Assembly: GCF_001426185.1 (NCBI RefSeq)
Contig: NZ_LMRP01000003.1
Location: 248,001 to 312,000 of the forward strand
Direction: 5' to 3'
Source of the DNA: Rhodococcus sp. Leaf247
GTDB taxonomy: Bacteria > Actinomycetota > Actinomycetes > Mycobacteriales > Mycobacteriaceae
DNA length: 64,000 bases
Position 1 is the first letter of the stretch; each line of letters opens with the position of its first letter. Positions 17,095 through 27,192 of the stretch are shown piece by piece. The translations under genes and the position numbers were made by a program. Under the pieces are notes generated by a model. That model had not been told where the DNA came from, did not search any database, and worked only from the letters and a program-made list of their open reading frames with translations.

Positions 17095-18021
17095 GTGACC
17101 ACCGTTGCCGTCCCCACATCCGAGCAGAACGGTTCCACACCGTCCACCGGCACCGCCCGCGTCAAGCGAGGCATGGCCGAGATGCTCAAGGGCGGCGTCA
17201 TCATGGACGTCGTCACCGCTGATCAGGCGAAGATCGCCGAGCAGTCCGGTGCCGTGGCCGTCATGGCTCTCGAACGCGTGCCTGCCGACATCCGCGCCCA
17301 GGGTGGCGTCTCCCGGATGTCCGACCCGGACATGATCGACAGCATCATCTCCTCTGTCAGCATCCCCGTCATGGCCAAGGCACGTATCGGCCACTTCGTC
17401 GAGGCGCAGATCCTGCAGAGCCTCGGTGTCGACTACGTCGACGAGTCCGAGGTCCTGACCCCGGCCGACTACGCCAACCACATCGACAAGTGGAAGTTCA
17501 CCGTTCCGTTCGTCTGTGGTGCGACCAACCTGGGTGAGGCGCTGCGACGCATCACCGAGGGCGCGGCGATGATCCGGTCCAAGGGCGAAGCCGGCACCGG
17601 CGACGTCTCCAACGCAACGACCCACATGCGCACGCTGCGCGACCAGATCCGTCACCTGACATCGTTGCCCGAGGACGAGCTGTACGTCGCGGCGAAGGAG
17701 CTGCAGGCTCCCTACGATCTGGTCGTCGAGGTCGCCCGCAACGGCAAGCTCCCCGTCACCCTGTTCACCGCAGGCGGCATCGCCACTCCCGCGGACGCCG
17801 CGATGATGATGCAGCTCGGCGCCGAGGGTGTCTTCGTCGGATCCGGCATCTTCAAGTCCGGGAACCCGGAGCAGCGCGCCGCCGCCATCGTCAAGGCCAC
17901 CACGTTCTTCGACGACCCGGATGTGCTGGCCAAGGTCTCGCGTGGTCTCGGCGAGGCCATGGTCGGCATCAACGTCGACGAGATCCCGCAGCCGCACCGT
18001 CTCGCCGAGCGCGGGTGGTGA
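17095..18021 (+). CDS. pdxS: Pyridoxal 5'-phosphate synthase subunit PdxS
   Basis: A 308-residue PdxS (TIM barrel) that builds PLP from ribose-5-phosphate, glyceraldehyde-3-phosphate and ammonia supplied by Pdx[18 protein letters not shown] contains the catalytic Asp, and [16 protein letters not shown]-type residues ([16 protein letters not shown]) contain a catalytic Lys; the second Lys and the [13 protein letters not shown] phosphate loop follow. GTG 17095 was chosen for the GAGGAGAA ribosome binding site at 17083-17090. In M. tuberculosis pdxS, tesB and pdxT are consecutive; here a minus-strand kinase-like gene and two palindromic repeats lie between pdxS and tesB. Confidence 0.97.
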   Translation: MTTVAVPTSEQNGSTPSTGTARVKRGMAEMLKGGVIMDVVTADQAKIAEQSGAVAVMALERVPADIRAQGGVSRMSDPDMIDSIISSVSIPVMAKARIGHFVEAQILQSLGVDYVDESEVLTPADYANHIDKWKFTVPFVCGATNLGEALRRITEGAAMIRSKGEAGTGDVSNATTHMRTLRDQIRHLTSLPEDELYVAAKELQAPYDLVVEVARNGKLPVTLFTAGGIATPADAAMMMQLGAEGVFVGSGIFKSGNPEQRAAAIVKATTFFDDPDVLAKVSRGLGEAMVGINVDEIPQPHRLAERGW

Positions 18022-18042
18022 TCTGACACCACCGTCACTCGA

Positions 18043-18110
18043 CCCCGCGAGTACGTCCGAAGTGTCGTGACGCGACCTGGATTAACGACGATATCGGCGT
18101 ACTCGCGGGC
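18043..18110. repeat. Intergenic palindromic repeat, copy A
   Basis: An imperfect inverted repeat with arms CCCGCGAGTACGTCCGAAGT / (reverse complement of) GCCGATATCG...CGTACTCGCGGG. It lies just after pdxS and before the end of the convergent kinase-like gene, and could act as a terminator. Copies B and C share the CCCCGCGAGTACG-CCGAAGTGTCG arm. Confidence 0.75.
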
Positions 18111-18128
18111 GTGAAGGGGTGACGTAGG

Positions 18129-18740
18129 TCAACGCTCGACCAACAGCGCCGGCCGGTCGGGGTGATCCATCTTCACCTCGATGTCGGCGGGCTCGGACTG
18201 TGCCGCGTGCGTCGTCAGCGCGGGCACCGTCCACCGCTGGTTCTCGGGTGTGAGTCTCGACGCCGTCCGCTCCGTGAGCGTGGCGGCGACGGTCAGGTCG
18301 AACTCCAGACCCCGGCCCAGCAGCATCGGCCCGGCGACCAGGATCACCTGGTTCTCGGAGGCGTCGACCATCGAGACGCGTGCGGAGCGGTCGGTGCGCT
18401 CGTCCCAGATCGCCGGTAGCCAGCGGCCGTGACGTCTCAGCGACTCCAGGACTTCACGACGCAACCCGTCGTAGTCGAACCACATGGTGCGATACGACAG
18501 TTCGTCCTCGTGGCCGTACTCGAGGCGGAGCGACGCCGGCCGAACCCACCCGTGCAGCGAGATCACGGCGGCCGCGCGCCCCGAGGCCCGCAGGCGTCCG
18601 GACACGTTGTCCGCCAGGGTGATCGGCGATGCCGCGTCGGCACCGTCCACGGCGACGACGCATCGTCCCTCGAGTGTGGCGATGCGGTCGACGACGAGGT
18701 CCACCACCGCGTCGGGAGTCGTGGGGGAGAAGCGGGGCAC
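18129..18740 (-). CDS. Uridine-kinase-like protein with degenerate P-loop
   Basis: A 203-residue protein resembling actinobacterial uridine-kinase-like P-loop NTPases. The beginning has the beta-strand [20 protein letters not shown] at the Walker A position, but the GxxxxGKS/T motif is lost. Downstream features typical of the family remain: a central ISLHGWVRP, then [15 protein letters not shown] and a C-terminal region ending [26 protein letters not shown]. The start is GTG 18740, with AGGA 8 bases upstream. It is transcribed against its neighbours, between pdxS and tesB, and is bracketed by copies A and B of the palindromic repeat. Whether it still binds nucleotide is unknown. Confidence 0.6.
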   Translation of the reverse strand: MPRFSPTTPDAVVDLVVDRIATLEGRCVVAVDGADAASPITLADNVSGRLRASGRAAAVISLHGWVRPASLRLEYGHEDELSYRTMWFDYDGLRREVLESLRRHGRWLPAIWDERTDRSARVSMVDASENQVILVAGPMLLGRGLEFDLTVAATLTERTASRLTPENQRWTVPALTTHAAQSEPADIEVKMDHPDRPALLVER

Positions 18741-18773
18741 GGTCTCGATCCTGCCCGACGCAATGCCTCCACC

Positions 18774-18841
18774 CCCCGCGAGTACGGCCGAAGTGTCGTT
18801 CAGGGGGCCGATTCTGCGACACTTCAGCCGTACTCGCGGGG
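18774..18841. repeat. Intergenic palindromic repeat, copy B
   Basis: The best-preserved copy: arms of about 25 bp, CCCCGCGAGTACGGCCGAAG to TGTCG, pair with the sequence ending CTTCAGCCGTACTCGCGGGG with one mismatch, around an 18-base spacer. It lies in the divergent promoter region of the kinase-like gene and tesB, 35 bases before tesB. Confidence 0.85.
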
Positions 18842-18875
18842 CAGGGCACGTCTGCGCCGACCGGAAAGGGTGATC

Positions 18876-19727
18876 ATGGCGGGCATCGAAGAGATCCTCG
18901 AACTCGAACGCATCGAGAACGACATCTATCGCGGGAGCTCCATTCCCAGCCAACTGCAGCGGACATTCGGTGGCCAGGTGGCAGGGCAGTCGTTGGTGTC
19001 GGCGGCCAAGACGGTGGACGCGTCGTTCCGGGTGCATTCGCTGCACGGATACTTCCTGCGCCCCGGAAACCCCAACGAACCTACGGTGTTCACGGTGGAC
19101 CGTGTCCGCGACGGCCGTTCCTTCGCCACGCGGCGGGTCACCGGCGTCCAGGACGGCAAGGCGATCTTCACGATGTCGGCGTCGTTCCACGTCGAGGACG
19201 AGGGCATCGAGCATCAGGACCGCATGCCCGACGTGATGGGCCCCGAGGATCTCCCCGACGTCGCCGAGGACGAAGCGTTGCGTCAGAAGATGTTCTACAA
19301 GGAGTGGAATCGGTGGGACGTCCGTCTCGTGCCGCACGACAAGATCGCCCGCAGCTCGAATCTGGCGGCGCAGCAGCAGGTCTGGATCCGCTACCGGGAT
19401 CCGCTCCCCGACGACCAGGTCTTCCACGTGTGCGCCCTGGCCTACATGTCGGACATGACACTGCTGGGCTCGGCGAAGGTCCCACACGAGGACGTCGCGA
19501 CACAGACGGCCTCCCTCGACCATGCGCTGTGGTTCCTGCGGCCGTTCCGCGCCGACGAGTGGCTGCTCTACGACCAGACGTCCCCGTCCGCCGGCCTCGG
19601 TCGTGCGCTCACCCAGGGCAGGATCTACGACCGCGCCGGCCGCATGGTCGCCGCCGTCACGCAGGAGGGCCTGATGCGGTACGACCGCTCGGCGCAGCAC
19701 ACTCCCGGCCTCGAGACGACGCGGTGA
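18876..19727 (+). CDS. tesB: Acyl-CoA thioesterase II
   Basis: A 283-residue double hot-dog thioesterase that hydrolyses medium/long-chain acyl-CoA. The N-terminal hot-dog has [18 protein letters not shown] and [11 protein letters not shown]; the C-terminal half carries the active-site triad positions known in the family, Asp in YMSDMTLLG, Ser/Thr in QTSPSAG and Gln in LTQGRIYD. The ATG follows GGAAAGGG. It overlaps pdxT (GTGA), as Rv2605c does with Rv2604c; the connection between thioesterase and vitamin B6 synthesis is positional only. Confidence 0.94.
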   Translation: MAGIEEILELERIENDIYRGSSIPSQLQRTFGGQVAGQSLVSAAKTVDASFRVHSLHGYFLRPGNPNEPTVFTVDRVRDGRSFATRRVTGVQDGKAIFTMSASFHVEDEGIEHQDRMPDVMGPEDLPDVAEDEALRQKMFYKEWNRWDVRLVPHDKIARSSNLAAQQQVWIRYRDPLPDDQVFHVCALAYMSDMTLLGSAKVPHEDVATQTASLDHALWFLRPFRADEWLLYDQTSPSAGLGRALTQGRIYDRAGRMVAAVTQEGLMRYDRSAQHTPGLETTR

Positions 19728-20347
19728 CCCGGCCCCTCATCGGAGTTCTCGCCCTGCAGGGCGACGTCCGTGAACACCTCGAGGCGCTGACCGCGTCGGG
19801 CGCGGACGCGGTGACGGTCCGTCGGCCGGAGGAACTGGCCGCCGTCGACGGTCTGGTGATCCCGGGTGGGGAATCGACCACCATGGGCAAACTGCTCCGG
19901 ATCTTCGACCTCCTCGACCCCGTCAGGGAACGGCTCGCGGCAGGAATGCCGGCGTACGGCTCGTGCGCGGGGATGATTCTGCTGGCGTCCGACATCCTCG
20001 ACACCACCGCCGACGCGGTGCACCTGGACGGTCTCGACATGACGGTGCGTCGCAACGCCTTCGGCCGACAGGTCGACTCGTTCGAGACCGATCTCGCCAT
20101 GACCGGCATCGACGGCGACCCGATCCGCGCCGTGTTCATCCGAGCTCCCTGGGTCGAGCGCGTGGGAGACGACGTCGAGGTCCTGGCCACGGTTCCGGAC
20201 GGGCCCGCGGCCGGCCGCGTCGTCGCCGTCCGCCACGGAGCCGTGCTCGCGACGTCCTTCCACCCGGAGGTCACGGGAGACCGACGAGTGCACGCGCTGT
20301 TCGCCGACATGGTGCGGGAGCGAAGAACCCTGTCCACGCCCGCGTAA
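19724..20347 (+). CDS. pdxT: Pyridoxal 5'-phosphate synthase glutaminase PdxT
   Basis: A 207-residue class I glutamine amidotransferase that supplies ammonia to PdxS. The triad is visible: Cys in [11 protein letters not shown] (about residue 85) and His/Glu in [10 protein letters not shown] (about 185-187); the oxyanion loop is [16 protein letters not shown] 19724 overlaps the tesB stop. It acts with PdxS, which is encoded 1.7 kb upstream rather than adjacent, so the two subunits are not co-transcribed unless transcription passes the opposing kinase-like gene. Confidence 0.96.
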   Translation: MTRPLIGVLALQGDVREHLEALTASGADAVTVRRPEELAAVDGLVIPGGESTTMGKLLRIFDLLDPVRERLAAGMPAYGSCAGMILLASDILDTTADAVHLDGLDMTVRRNAFGRQVDSFETDLAMTGIDGDPIRAVFIRAPWVERVGDDVEVLATVPDGPAAGRVVAVRHGAVLATSFHPEVTGDRRVHALFADMVRERRTLSTPA

Positions 20348-20388
20348 GCTGGGCACGTTCTCTGCCGGTACGAAAGGGGCTATTGCCG

Positions 20389-21144
20389 ATGAGCGGCCAC
20401 TCCAAATGGGCGACCACGAAGCACAAGAAGGCTGTCGTCGACGCCCGCCGATCGAAGTCCTTCGCCAAATTGGTGAAGAACATCGAGGTCGCCGCGCGCA
20501 CGGGTGGTGGTGACCCCGTCGGTAACCCCACGTTGTACGACGCCATCCAGAAGGCGAAGAAGACCTCGGTCCCCAACGACAACATCGAGCGCGCACGCAA
20601 GCGCGGCGCCGGTGAAGAAGCGGGCGGAGCCGACTGGCAGACCATCATGTACGAGGGCTACGGGCCCAACGGTGTCGCCGTCCTCATCGAGTGCCTCACC
20701 GACAACCGCAACCGCGCGGCAGGCGAGGTCCGTGTCGCGATGACCCGCAACGGCGGCAACATGGCCGACCCGGGTTCCGTGTCGTACCTGTTTTCCCGGA
20801 AGGGCGTCGTCACGCTCGAGAAGAACGGTCAGTCCGAGGACGACGTCCTGATGGCCGTGCTCGACGCGGGCGCCGAGGAGGTCAACGACAACGGGGACAC
20901 CTTCGAGGTGGTCTCCGAGCCGACCGACCTGGTGGCCGTGCGCACCGCGCTGCAGGAGGCGGGCATCGACTACGACTCCGCCGAGGCCAGCTTCCAGCCG
21001 TCTGTCAGCGTGCCCGTCGACGTCGACGGAGCGCGTAAGGTGTTCAAGCTGATCGACGCGCTCGAGGACAGCGACGACGTGCAGAACGTGTGGTCGAACG
21101 TCGATCTGTCAGACGAGGTGCTCGCGCAGCTCGACGAGGACTGA
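20389..21144 (+). CDS. YebC/PmpR-family regulatory protein
   Basis: A 251-residue protein of the YebC/TACO1 family (Rv2603c). It begins with the invariant [21 protein letters not shown] and has [17 protein letters not shown] and [18 protein letters not shown]. Family members have been described as transcriptional regulators and, more recently, as factors helping ribosomes at difficult proline-rich sequences. In many bacteria it lies directly before ruvCAB, as here. A TAAGCT hexamer at 20345-20350 may be its -10 element. Confidence 0.93.
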   Translation: MSGHSKWATTKHKKAVVDARRSKSFAKLVKNIEVAARTGGGDPVGNPTLYDAIQKAKKTSVPNDNIERARKRGAGEEAGGADWQTIMYEGYGPNGVAVLIECLTDNRNRAAGEVRVAMTRNGGNMADPGSVSYLFSRKGVVTLEKNGQSEDDVLMAVLDAGAEEVNDNGDTFEVVSEPTDLVAVRTALQEAGIDYDSAEASFQPSVSVPVDVDGARKVFKLIDALEDSDDVQNVWSNVDLSDEVLAQLDED

Positions 21145-21182
21145 CTCCAGCGCGCCGCACGCACACGCCCGCTTCTCGCCGC

Positions 21183-21205
21183 TAGGGTATCGAACAACAG
21201 TTCGT
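21183..21205 (+). promoter_or_regulatory. ruvC promoter -10 with LexA (SOS) box
   Basis: TCGAAC-AACA-GTTCGT at 21190-21205 matches the actinobacterial SOS box TCGAAC-N4-GTTCGA in 11 of 12 fixed positions. It lies 2 bases after a -10-like TAGGGT (21183-21188) and 31 bases before the ruvC start, so bound LexA would block transcription. Confidence 0.8.
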
Positions 21206-21236
21206 AGGTTGGTCGAATCCGGTGAGGGAGTGGGCG

Positions 21237-21833
21237 TTGCGTGTCATGGGAGTCGATCCGGGACTCACTCGGTGCGGGTTGAGCCTGGTCGAGTCCGGTG
21301 CCGGTAGGGCCGTCACCGCGCTCGACGTCGACGTGGTGCGTACTCCCTCGGACATGGACCTCGCCCAACGCCTGCTCCTGATCGCCGAGTCCGCCGAGTA
21401 CTGGTTGGACACTCACAAGCCCACCGTGGTCGCGGTGGAGCGGGTGTTCTCCCAGAACAACGTGCGGACCGCCATGGGTACTGCCCAGGCCGGGGGAGTG
21501 ATCGCGCTGGCCGCGGCCCGCCGTGGGATCCCCGTCGCCTTTCACACGCCTTCGGAAGTCAAGGCAGCGGTCACCGGGAACGGCACCGCCGACAAGGCGC
21601 AGGTCACGGCCATGGTCACGCGCATTCTGGGAATGCAGCAGGCACCGAGGCCTGCCGATGCCGCCGACGCTCTCGCGTTGGCCATCTGTCATTGCTGGCG
21701 CGCCCCGATGATGGCCCGGATGGCGGCCGCGGAGGCGCAGGCGGCCGCCGCGAAGGCGTCGTACGAGAAGAAACTGAAACAGCAACGCGCCGCGGTTCGC
21801 GCCGGCGCGAAGACGGGAGTGCAGCCGCGATGA
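21237..21833 (+). CDS. ruvC: Holliday junction resolvase RuvC
   Basis: A 198-residue endonuclease cutting Holliday junctions during recombination repair. Acidic active-site residues are seen in [18 protein letters not shown] and the C-terminal [10 protein letters not shown]. The TTG at 21237 was chosen because GAGGGAG lies 6 bases upstream and the protein then begins in the family-typical MRVMGVDPG form; GTG 21222 is an alternative. A Lys/Ala-rich tail extends beyond the usual end by about 20 residues. The upstream SOS box fits DNA-damage induction. It overlaps ruvA (ATGA). Confidence 0.95.
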   Translation: MRVMGVDPGLTRCGLSLVESGAGRAVTALDVDVVRTPSDMDLAQRLLLIAESAEYWLDTHKPTVVAVERVFSQNNVRTAMGTAQAGGVIALAAARRGIPVAFHTPSEVKAAVTGNGTADKAQVTAMVTRILGMQQAPRPADAADALALAICHCWRAPMMARMAAAEAQAAAAKASYEKKLKQQRAAVRAGAKTGVQPR

Positions 21834-22432
21834 TCAGCTCGATACGAGGCGACGTCCTCGAGATCGCACTCGATCACGCCGTCGTCGAGGCGGCCGGGCT
21901 GGGTTACCGCGTCAACGCGACACCCGCGACACTTGCCGGCCTGACCCGCGGCACCGAGGCACGTCTCGTCATCTCGATGATCGTCCGCGAGGACTCGATG
22001 ACGCTGTACGGATTTGCCGACGCCACCTCGCGCGACCTCTTCGGCCTCCTACAGACGGTGTCGGGCGTCGGTCCGCGCCTGGCGATGGCGGTGCTCGCGG
22101 TTCTCGAGCCCGACGCGTTGCGTTCCGCGCTGACGGACGGCAACGTGACGGCGCTGATGCGAGTCCCCGGTATCGGCAAACGCGGCGCCGAGCGGCTCGT
22201 CGTGGAGTTGCGCGACAAGGTGGACGCCGTGGTGTCGGCACCAGGTGGGTCCTCGGTGTCCGGGCCGTCGGCCGGACCGGTGCGGGATCAGGTGGTCGAG
22301 GCACTGCTCGGTCTCGGCTTCCCCGCGAAGCAGGCAGAGCCTGCGGTGGACGCCGTGTTGGCGGAGGACCCGACGACGGGAACTGCGCAGGCGTTGCGAG
22401 CGGCTCTGGTGAGTCTGGGTAGGTCGCGGTGA
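21830..22432 (+). CDS. ruvA: Holliday junction DNA helicase RuvA
   Basis: A 200-residue RuvA, which tetramerises around the four-way junction and recruits RuvB. Domain I begins [12 protein letters not shown]; the two helix-hairpin-helix motifs are [16 protein letters not shown] and [16 protein letters not shown]; the C-terminal domain III ([20 protein letters not shown]) contacts RuvB. Overlaps with ruvC and ruvB by 4 bases indicate coupled translation. Confidence 0.96.
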   Translation: MISSIRGDVLEIALDHAVVEAAGLGYRVNATPATLAGLTRGTEARLVISMIVREDSMTLYGFADATSRDLFGLLQTVSGVGPRLAMAVLAVLEPDALRSALTDGNVTALMRVPGIGKRGAERLVVELRDKVDAVVSAPGGSSVSGPSAGPVRDQVVEALLGLGFPAKQAEPAVDAVLAEDPTTGTAQALRAALVSLGRSR

Positions 22433-23520
22433 CCGATCAGAACTGGACGGACGACGGTGACGACTCCCTGGTGACCGCGGAGGTCGTTCCGGACGACGGC
22501 GACCTCGATGCCAGCCTCCGCCCGAAGTCTCTCGACGACTTCATCGGGCAGCCCCGCGTGCGGGAACAGCTGCAACTCGTCCTGCAGGGGGCTACTCAGC
22601 GAGGCAGTACACCCGACCACATCCTCCTGTCCGGTCCGCCCGGACTGGGGAAGACCAGTATGGCGATGATCATCGCGGGGGAGCTCGGGTCCGCGCTGCG
22701 GCTCACCTCCGGTCCGGCGCTGGAGCGCGCCGGTGACCTCGCGGCCATGCTGAGCAATCTGGTCGAGGGCGACGTGTTGTTCATCGACGAGATCCATCGC
22801 ATCGCACGGCCGGCAGAAGAGATGCTGTACCTGGCGATGGAGGACTTCCGGGTCGACGTCGTCGTCGGCAAGGGGCCCGGTGCCACGTCGATTCCGCTCG
22901 ACGTCGCGCCGTTCACCCTCGTCGGCGCCACCACCAGGTCGGGAGCTCTGACGGGGCCGCTGCGCGACCGCTTCGGCTTCACCGCACACATGGACTTCTA
23001 CGACGCGCGCGAGCTCCAGCGCATCATCACCCGATCCGCCGGGATTCTCGGTGTGCGTGTCGACGTCGACGCGTCCGCCGAGATCGCAGGCCGTTCGAGG
23101 GGCACTCCGCGCATCGCCAACCGCCTGCTCCGCCGCGTCCGCGACTACGCGGAAGTACGCGCCGACGGAGTGGTGACCCTGGAGGTCGCACGGGCTGCTC
23201 TCGAGGTCTACGACGTCGACGAGCTCGGCCTGGACCGACTCGACCGCGCGGTCCTCGGCGCCCTGGTCCGCAGCTTCGGCGGCGGACCCGTCGGTGTCTC
23301 GACGTTGGCCGTCGCGGTCGGGGAGGAGCCCGCGACGGTCGAAGAGGTGTGCGAGCCGTATCTGGTCCGTGCCGGCATGATCGCCCGGACTCCGCGTGGG
23401 CGCGTGGCGACTGCCGCTGCCTGGGAGCGCATGGGTCTGACTCCTCCGCCGGACCTCGCGGTCGGCGGCATCTCCGTGCGGACGAACGAGCCGCAACGCA
23501 CCCTTTTCGACGAGAGCTGA
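22429..23520 (+). CDS. ruvB: Holliday junction DNA helicase RuvB
   Basis: A 363-residue AAA+ motor driving branch migration. Walker A is GPPGLGKTS, Walker B is LFIDEIHR, sensor 1 is VGATTRSG, the arginine finger region is GPLRDRFG, and the C-terminal winged helix follows ([19 protein letters not shown]). The start is GTG, overlapping the ruvA stop. It ends the SOS-controlled operon; yajC begins about 115 bases later. Confidence 0.97.
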   Translation: MTDQNWTDDGDDSLVTAEVVPDDGDLDASLRPKSLDDFIGQPRVREQLQLVLQGATQRGSTPDHILLSGPPGLGKTSMAMIIAGELGSALRLTSGPALERAGDLAAMLSNLVEGDVLFIDEIHRIARPAEEMLYLAMEDFRVDVVVGKGPGATSIPLDVAPFTLVGATTRSGALTGPLRDRFGFTAHMDFYDARELQRIITRSAGILGVRVDVDASAEIAGRSRGTPRIANRLLRRVRDYAEVRADGVVTLEVARAALEVYDVDELGLDRLDRAVLGALVRSFGGGPVGVSTLAVAVGEEPATVEEVCEPYLVRAGMIARTPRGRVATAAAWERMGLTPPPDLAVGGISVRTNEPQRTLFDES

Positions 23521-23634
23521 CCGGCCACCTATCCCGTCGAATCGGACGAAACGGGTGCCTGACACGCCCGAGCTTCACAGCGGACGTGGCACACTGGGGG
23601 TTCCACGCCCCTCGATCAAGGATTGACGTCTCCG

Positions 23635-24027
23635 ATGGAACTGCTGTTTCCGCTTCTCGTGCTCGCCCTGCTGGTCCCGATGTTTCTCGGCATGCGCCGT
23701 CAGAAGCGGGAGTTGGCCAAGACAGCCGAGCTGCAGGACTCGCTGGCCGTGGGTGACCGCGTTCTGACCACGTCCGGACTGCACGGACTGGTCGACGGGC
23801 TCACCGAGACGACCGTCGATCTCGAAGTCGCCCCCGGCATCATCACCACCTGGTCGCGTGCCGTCGTGCGCGAGGTTCTCCCCGACGAGGACGACGACGT
23901 GACCAGCGATGACGCGGCCGTCGACTACACCGACGACGCCGATGTGCAGAGCCGAGTCGACAGCCTGGAGACCGGTCTCGGATCGACCGACACCGATCGT
24001 TCGCAGGCTCGCCTCACCAAGGATTGA
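23635..24027 (+). CDS. yajC: Preprotein translocase subunit YajC
   Basis: A 130-residue YajC with one N-terminal transmembrane helix (LLFPLLVLALLVPMFLGM), the conserved RRQKRELA, and the beta-domain VGDRVLTTSGLHGLVDGLTE. It belongs to the SecDF-YajC accessory complex that promotes protein export. The C-terminal 45 residues are strongly acidic. ATG 23635 was chosen; a TTG at 23623 is possible and closer to an AAGGA. It precedes secD, from which it is separated by a hairpin. Confidence 0.9.
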   Translation: MELLFPLLVLALLVPMFLGMRRQKRELAKTAELQDSLAVGDRVLTTSGLHGLVDGLTETTVDLEVAPGIITTWSRAVVREVLPDEDDDVTSDDAAVDYTDDADVQSRVDSLETGLGSTDTDRSQARLTKD

Positions 24028-24040
24028 GACAAAGCGGATT

Positions 24041-24072
24041 CACCGCCCCCGAGGTCGTCCTCGGGGGCGGTG
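24041..24072 (+). terminator. Hairpin between yajC and secD
   Basis: A perfect 14-bp stem (CACCGCCCCCGAGG / CCTCGGGGGCGGTG) with a TCGT loop, 13 bases after the yajC stop. The T-tract is weak, so it may only attenuate transcription or stabilise the yajC mRNA end. Confidence 0.7.
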
Positions 24073-24230
24073 CGTCGTTGTGGAGAGGGTACGGTCGGTC
24101 AGGCTTCGGCCGGTCCGTGTCGCTCGCGGCCCGCCCTCGTACGACCTAAGAAGCCGATCTACACCGAGCCGTAGTCCTCCAGCTGTCGTTCCACCCAGCC
24201 GGTCCGTCCCACTCAGGAGAAGTACTCACC

Positions 24231-26000
24231 GTGGCCCCATCCAGCGGATCCTCGTATCCGGTGCGGTATCTCGCCGTGTTCGGCGTTTTCATCGCCCTCG
24301 TGTACGTCCTGGTCTTTTTCACCGGTGACAAGTCCCCGACACCCAAGCTGGGTATCGACCTGCAGGGCGGCACGCGCGTGACGCTGACCGCCCGCACGCC
24401 GGACGGCAGCGCGCCGAGTCAGGACAGCCTCCGGCAGGCCCAGCAGATCATCGAGACCCGCGTGAACGGTCTGGGTGTCTCCGGGTCCGAGGTGGTCATC
24501 GACGGTCAGAACCTGGTCATCACGGTTCCCGGCGACGACAGCTCGCAGGCTCGCACCCTGGGCCAGACGGCCCGCCTCTACATCCGCCCGGTCATCACCT
24601 CGCAGGCGCCGACTCCGGCCGGCACGCCCGAGGCCCCGGCGGCGACGGACCCCGCCGCAGATCCGGCAGCGGCAGTTCCCGGAGCTGCAGATCCGGCGGC
24701 AGCCGACCCCGCCGCCGTCGATCCCGCGGCGCCCGCTCCGCAGAACCGACCCTTCCCCGCGCAGGACCCGACCGACCCCGCTGCGCCGACCGACTCCGCA
24801 GCTCCGTCGGACCAGGACACCGGCTCGGAGCCGGGAACCGCGCCGACGGAGGGATCCGCGGACGAGACCGCCGACGCGATCACCGAGGCGAAGGCGCTAC
24901 GTCAGAGCACCGACCCGGCCGTTCAGCAGACGGCGATGGCGACGATCGACTGCTCCGCTCCCGACCCGCTGCAGGGCAACGACGACCCGGCGCTGCCGCT
25001 GGTCGCCTGCTCCACGGACGGCACCGCCGTCTACGTTCTCGACGCGTCGATCATCGACGGTCAGCAGATTGCCGATGCCAGCTCGCAGTTCGACTCGCAG
25101 CAGTCGCGCAACGTGGTCTCGCTGAGCTTCACCACCGAGGGCGGCAACACCTGGGCCCAGTTCACCTCGGCCAACATCGGCAAGCAGGCCGCGTTCACGC
25201 TCGACTCGAAGGTCGTCAGCGCACCCGTCATCCAGGGCGCGACACCGGCCGGCAGTGCCACTCAGATCACCGGCAACTTCACGGCGGACAGTGCACGGGA
25301 GTTGGCCAACACCCTGAAGTACGGCTCGCTGCCTCTGTCCTTCGCCGCCTCCGAAGCCGAGACGGTCTCCGCGACACTGGGCTTGGCGTCCCTGCAGGCC
25401 GGTCTCATCGCCGGCGCCATCGGTCTGGTGTTCGTCCTGCTCTACTGCCTCCTCTACTACCGCATGCTCGGCATCCTCACGGCGCTGTCGCTGGTGCTGT
25501 CCCTGGTCGCCATCTACGGCATCCTCGTGTTGCTCGGCCGATGGATTTCGTTCACGCTCGATCTCGCCGGCATCGCCGGTCTGATCATCGGTATCGGTAT
25601 GACCGCAGACTCCTTCGTCGTGTTCTTCGAACGCATCAAGGACGAGATCCGCGAGGGCCGCAGCTTCCGCTCCGCCGTTCCGCGAGGGTGGGCCAGAGCG
25701 CGCCGGACCATCCTCTCCGGCAACGCGGTCAGCTTCATCGCCGCCGCCGTGCTGTACGTGCTCGCCGTCGGACAGGTTCGCGGGTTCGCCTTCACGCTCG
25801 GCCTGTCGACGCTTCTCGACATCGTCATCGTCATCCTGGTGACGTGGCCGCTGGTCAACCTCGCCTCGCGCACCGAGTTCTGGTCCAAGCCGTCCATCAA
25901 CGGTCTGGGCGCGGTGCAGGAGATCGCCCGCGCCCGTAAGCGAGCAGCCGCCCAATCCACCCGTGAGACGGCTGCCGCCGGATCGAACAAGGAGGCCTGA
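24231..26000 (+). CDS. secD: Protein translocase subunit SecD
   Basis: A 589-residue SecD, which with SecF uses the proton-motive force to pull exported proteins. It has one N-terminal transmembrane helix, the first periplasmic P1 domain ([12 protein letters not shown]), and the C-terminal five-helix membrane domain with [29 protein letters not shown] 24231 is preceded by AGGAGA. P1 is interrupted at residues 125-212 by an Ala/Pro/Asp-rich segment, an insertion also found in varied length in other Actinomycetota. secF follows after 3 bases. Confidence 0.95.
   Translation: MAPSSGSSYPVRYLAVFGVFIALVYVLVFFTGDKSPTPKLGIDLQGGTRVTLTARTPDGSAPSQDSLRQAQQIIETRVNGLGVSGSEVVIDGQNLVITVPGDDSSQARTLGQTARLYIRPVITSQAPTPAGTPEAPAATDPAADPAAAVPGAADPAAADPAAVDPAAPAPQNRPFPAQDPTDPAAPTDSAAPSDQDTGSEPGTAPTEGSADETADAITEAKALRQSTDPAVQQTAMATIDCSAPDPLQGNDDPALPLVACSTDGTAVYVLDASIIDGQQIADASSQFDSQQSRNVVSLSFTTEGGNTWAQFTSANIGKQAAFTLDSKVVSAPVIQGATPAGSATQITGNFTADSARELANTLKYGSLPLSFAASEAETVSATLGLASLQAGLIAGAIGLVFVLLYCLLYYRMLGILTALSLVLSLVAIYGILVLLGRWISFTLDLAGIAGLIIGIGMTADSFVVFFERIKDEIREGRSFRSAVPRGWARARRTILSGNAVSFIAAAVLYVLAVGQVRGFAFTLGLSTLLDIVIVILVTWPLVNLASRTEFWSKPSINGLGAVQEIARARKRAAAQSTRETAAAGSNKEA
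24603..24869 (+). repeat. Low-complexity Ala/Pro/Asp coding segment in secD
   Basis: Codons for short units such as [14 protein letters not shown] and [10 protein letters not shown] repeat imperfectly. The protein region would be a flexible, extracytoplasmic linker. Confidence 0.7.
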
Positions 26001-26003
26001 GTC

Positions 26004-27191
26004 ATGGCCGACACCACCACCGACACCACGCTCGATACCGCGCCTGAGACTGCCGAGGGCGGACGCGGCATCCTCTCGCGCCTCTACACCGGCACCGGAG
26101 CGTTCGACATCATCGGACGCCGACGCCTCTGGTACGGCATCACCGCGGCGTTCGTCCTGGTCTCGCTGCTGTCGATCCTGGTCCGAGGATTCACCCTCGG
26201 TATCGATTTCGAGGGCGGCACCAGGGTGCAGTTCCCCGCGCCGAACGGGGGTGTGGACACAGCTCAGGTCGAGCAGATCTACACCGAGACGCTGGGCCAG
26301 GACGCCGTCGCCGTGCAGACGGTGGGCACCGGATCCGGCGCCACCGTCCAGATCCGCTCGGAGGCGCTGGACCCCGGTCAGGCGTCGTCGCTGCAGAGCG
26401 CGCTGTTCGATGCGTACTCGCCGACCAACGCGGAGGGCGAGACGACGCGAGACGCGATCTCCTTCACCGACGTCAGTGAGACCTGGGGTTCCCAGATCAC
26501 GAACAAGGCGCTGATCGCGCTGGTGGTCTTCCTGGTCATCGTCAGCATCTACATCGCCGTTCGCTACGAGCGGGACATGGCCCTCGCCGGTATCGCGGCG
26601 TTGTTTTTCGACATCTTCGTCACCGCCGGCGTGTACTCGCTGGTGGGATTCGAGGTCACGCCTGCCACGGTGATCGGCCTCCTCACGATTCTCGGATTCT
26701 CGCTGTACGACTCGGTGGTCGTCTTCGACAAGGTCGAGGAGAACACTCGGGGCATCCTGCACCTGAACCGGCGCACGTACGCCGAGCAGGCGAACCTTGC
26801 GGTCAACCAGACGTTGATGAGGTCGATCAACACGACGGTGATCAGCGTGCTCCCCGTGATCGCGCTGATCGTGATCGCGGTGTGGCTGCTGGGAGTCGGA
26901 ACCCTCAAGGATCTCGCGCTGGTGCAGCTCGTGGGCATCATCATCGGCGCGTACTCGTCCATCTTCTTCGCGACGCCCCTCGTGGTCACGCTCAAGGAGA
27001 AGTGGGGACCTGTGGCCGCACACACCAAGAAGGTGCTGGCCAAGCGCGAGGGCGTCGCCCGTCCCGCCGGAGAGCGCGTCGCCGCGGGTGCTGCGGCGTC
27101 CCCGGTGGCGGCCCGTCCCGCACGGACACCGGCCGCAGCGCCCCGAGCGGGCGCGCGACCGACAGGTAAGCGCGGCAAGCGGAGGAGCTGA
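26004..27191 (+). CDS. secF: Protein translocase subunit SecF
   Basis: A 395-residue SecF with the typical first membrane helix, the FTLGIDFEGGTRVQF motif of the periplasmic domain and the C-terminal helical bundle (LLTILGFSLYDSVVVFDKVEEN). A basic, Ala/Pro-rich cytoplasmic tail of about 45 residues follows. It is encoded 3 bases after secD and 1 base before the lipoprotein gene, so the three form an operon (Rv2587c-Rv2585c order). Confidence 0.95.
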   Translation: MADTTTDTTLDTAPETAEGGRGILSRLYTGTGAFDIIGRRRLWYGITAAFVLVSLLSILVRGFTLGIDFEGGTRVQFPAPNGGVDTAQVEQIYTETLGQDAVAVQTVGTGSGATVQIRSEALDPGQASSLQSALFDAYSPTNAEGETTRDAISFTDVSETWGSQITNKALIALVVFLVIVSIYIAVRYERDMALAGIAALFFDIFVTAGVYSLVGFEVTPATVIGLLTILGFSLYDSVVVFDKVEENTRGILHLNRRTYAEQANLAVNQTLMRSINTTVISVLPVIALIVIAVWLLGVGTLKDLALVQLVGIIIGAYSSIFFATPLVVTLKEKWGPVAAHTKKVLAKREGVARPAGERVAAGAAASPVAARPARTPAAAPRAGARPTGKRGKRRS

Positions 27192-27192
27192 C

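Noticed and set aside
18129-19700. A fused 523-residue minus-strand protein including the kinase-like gene
   Set aside because: The upstream part lies opposite tesB and crosses palindrome copy B; GTG 18740 has its own ribosome binding site.
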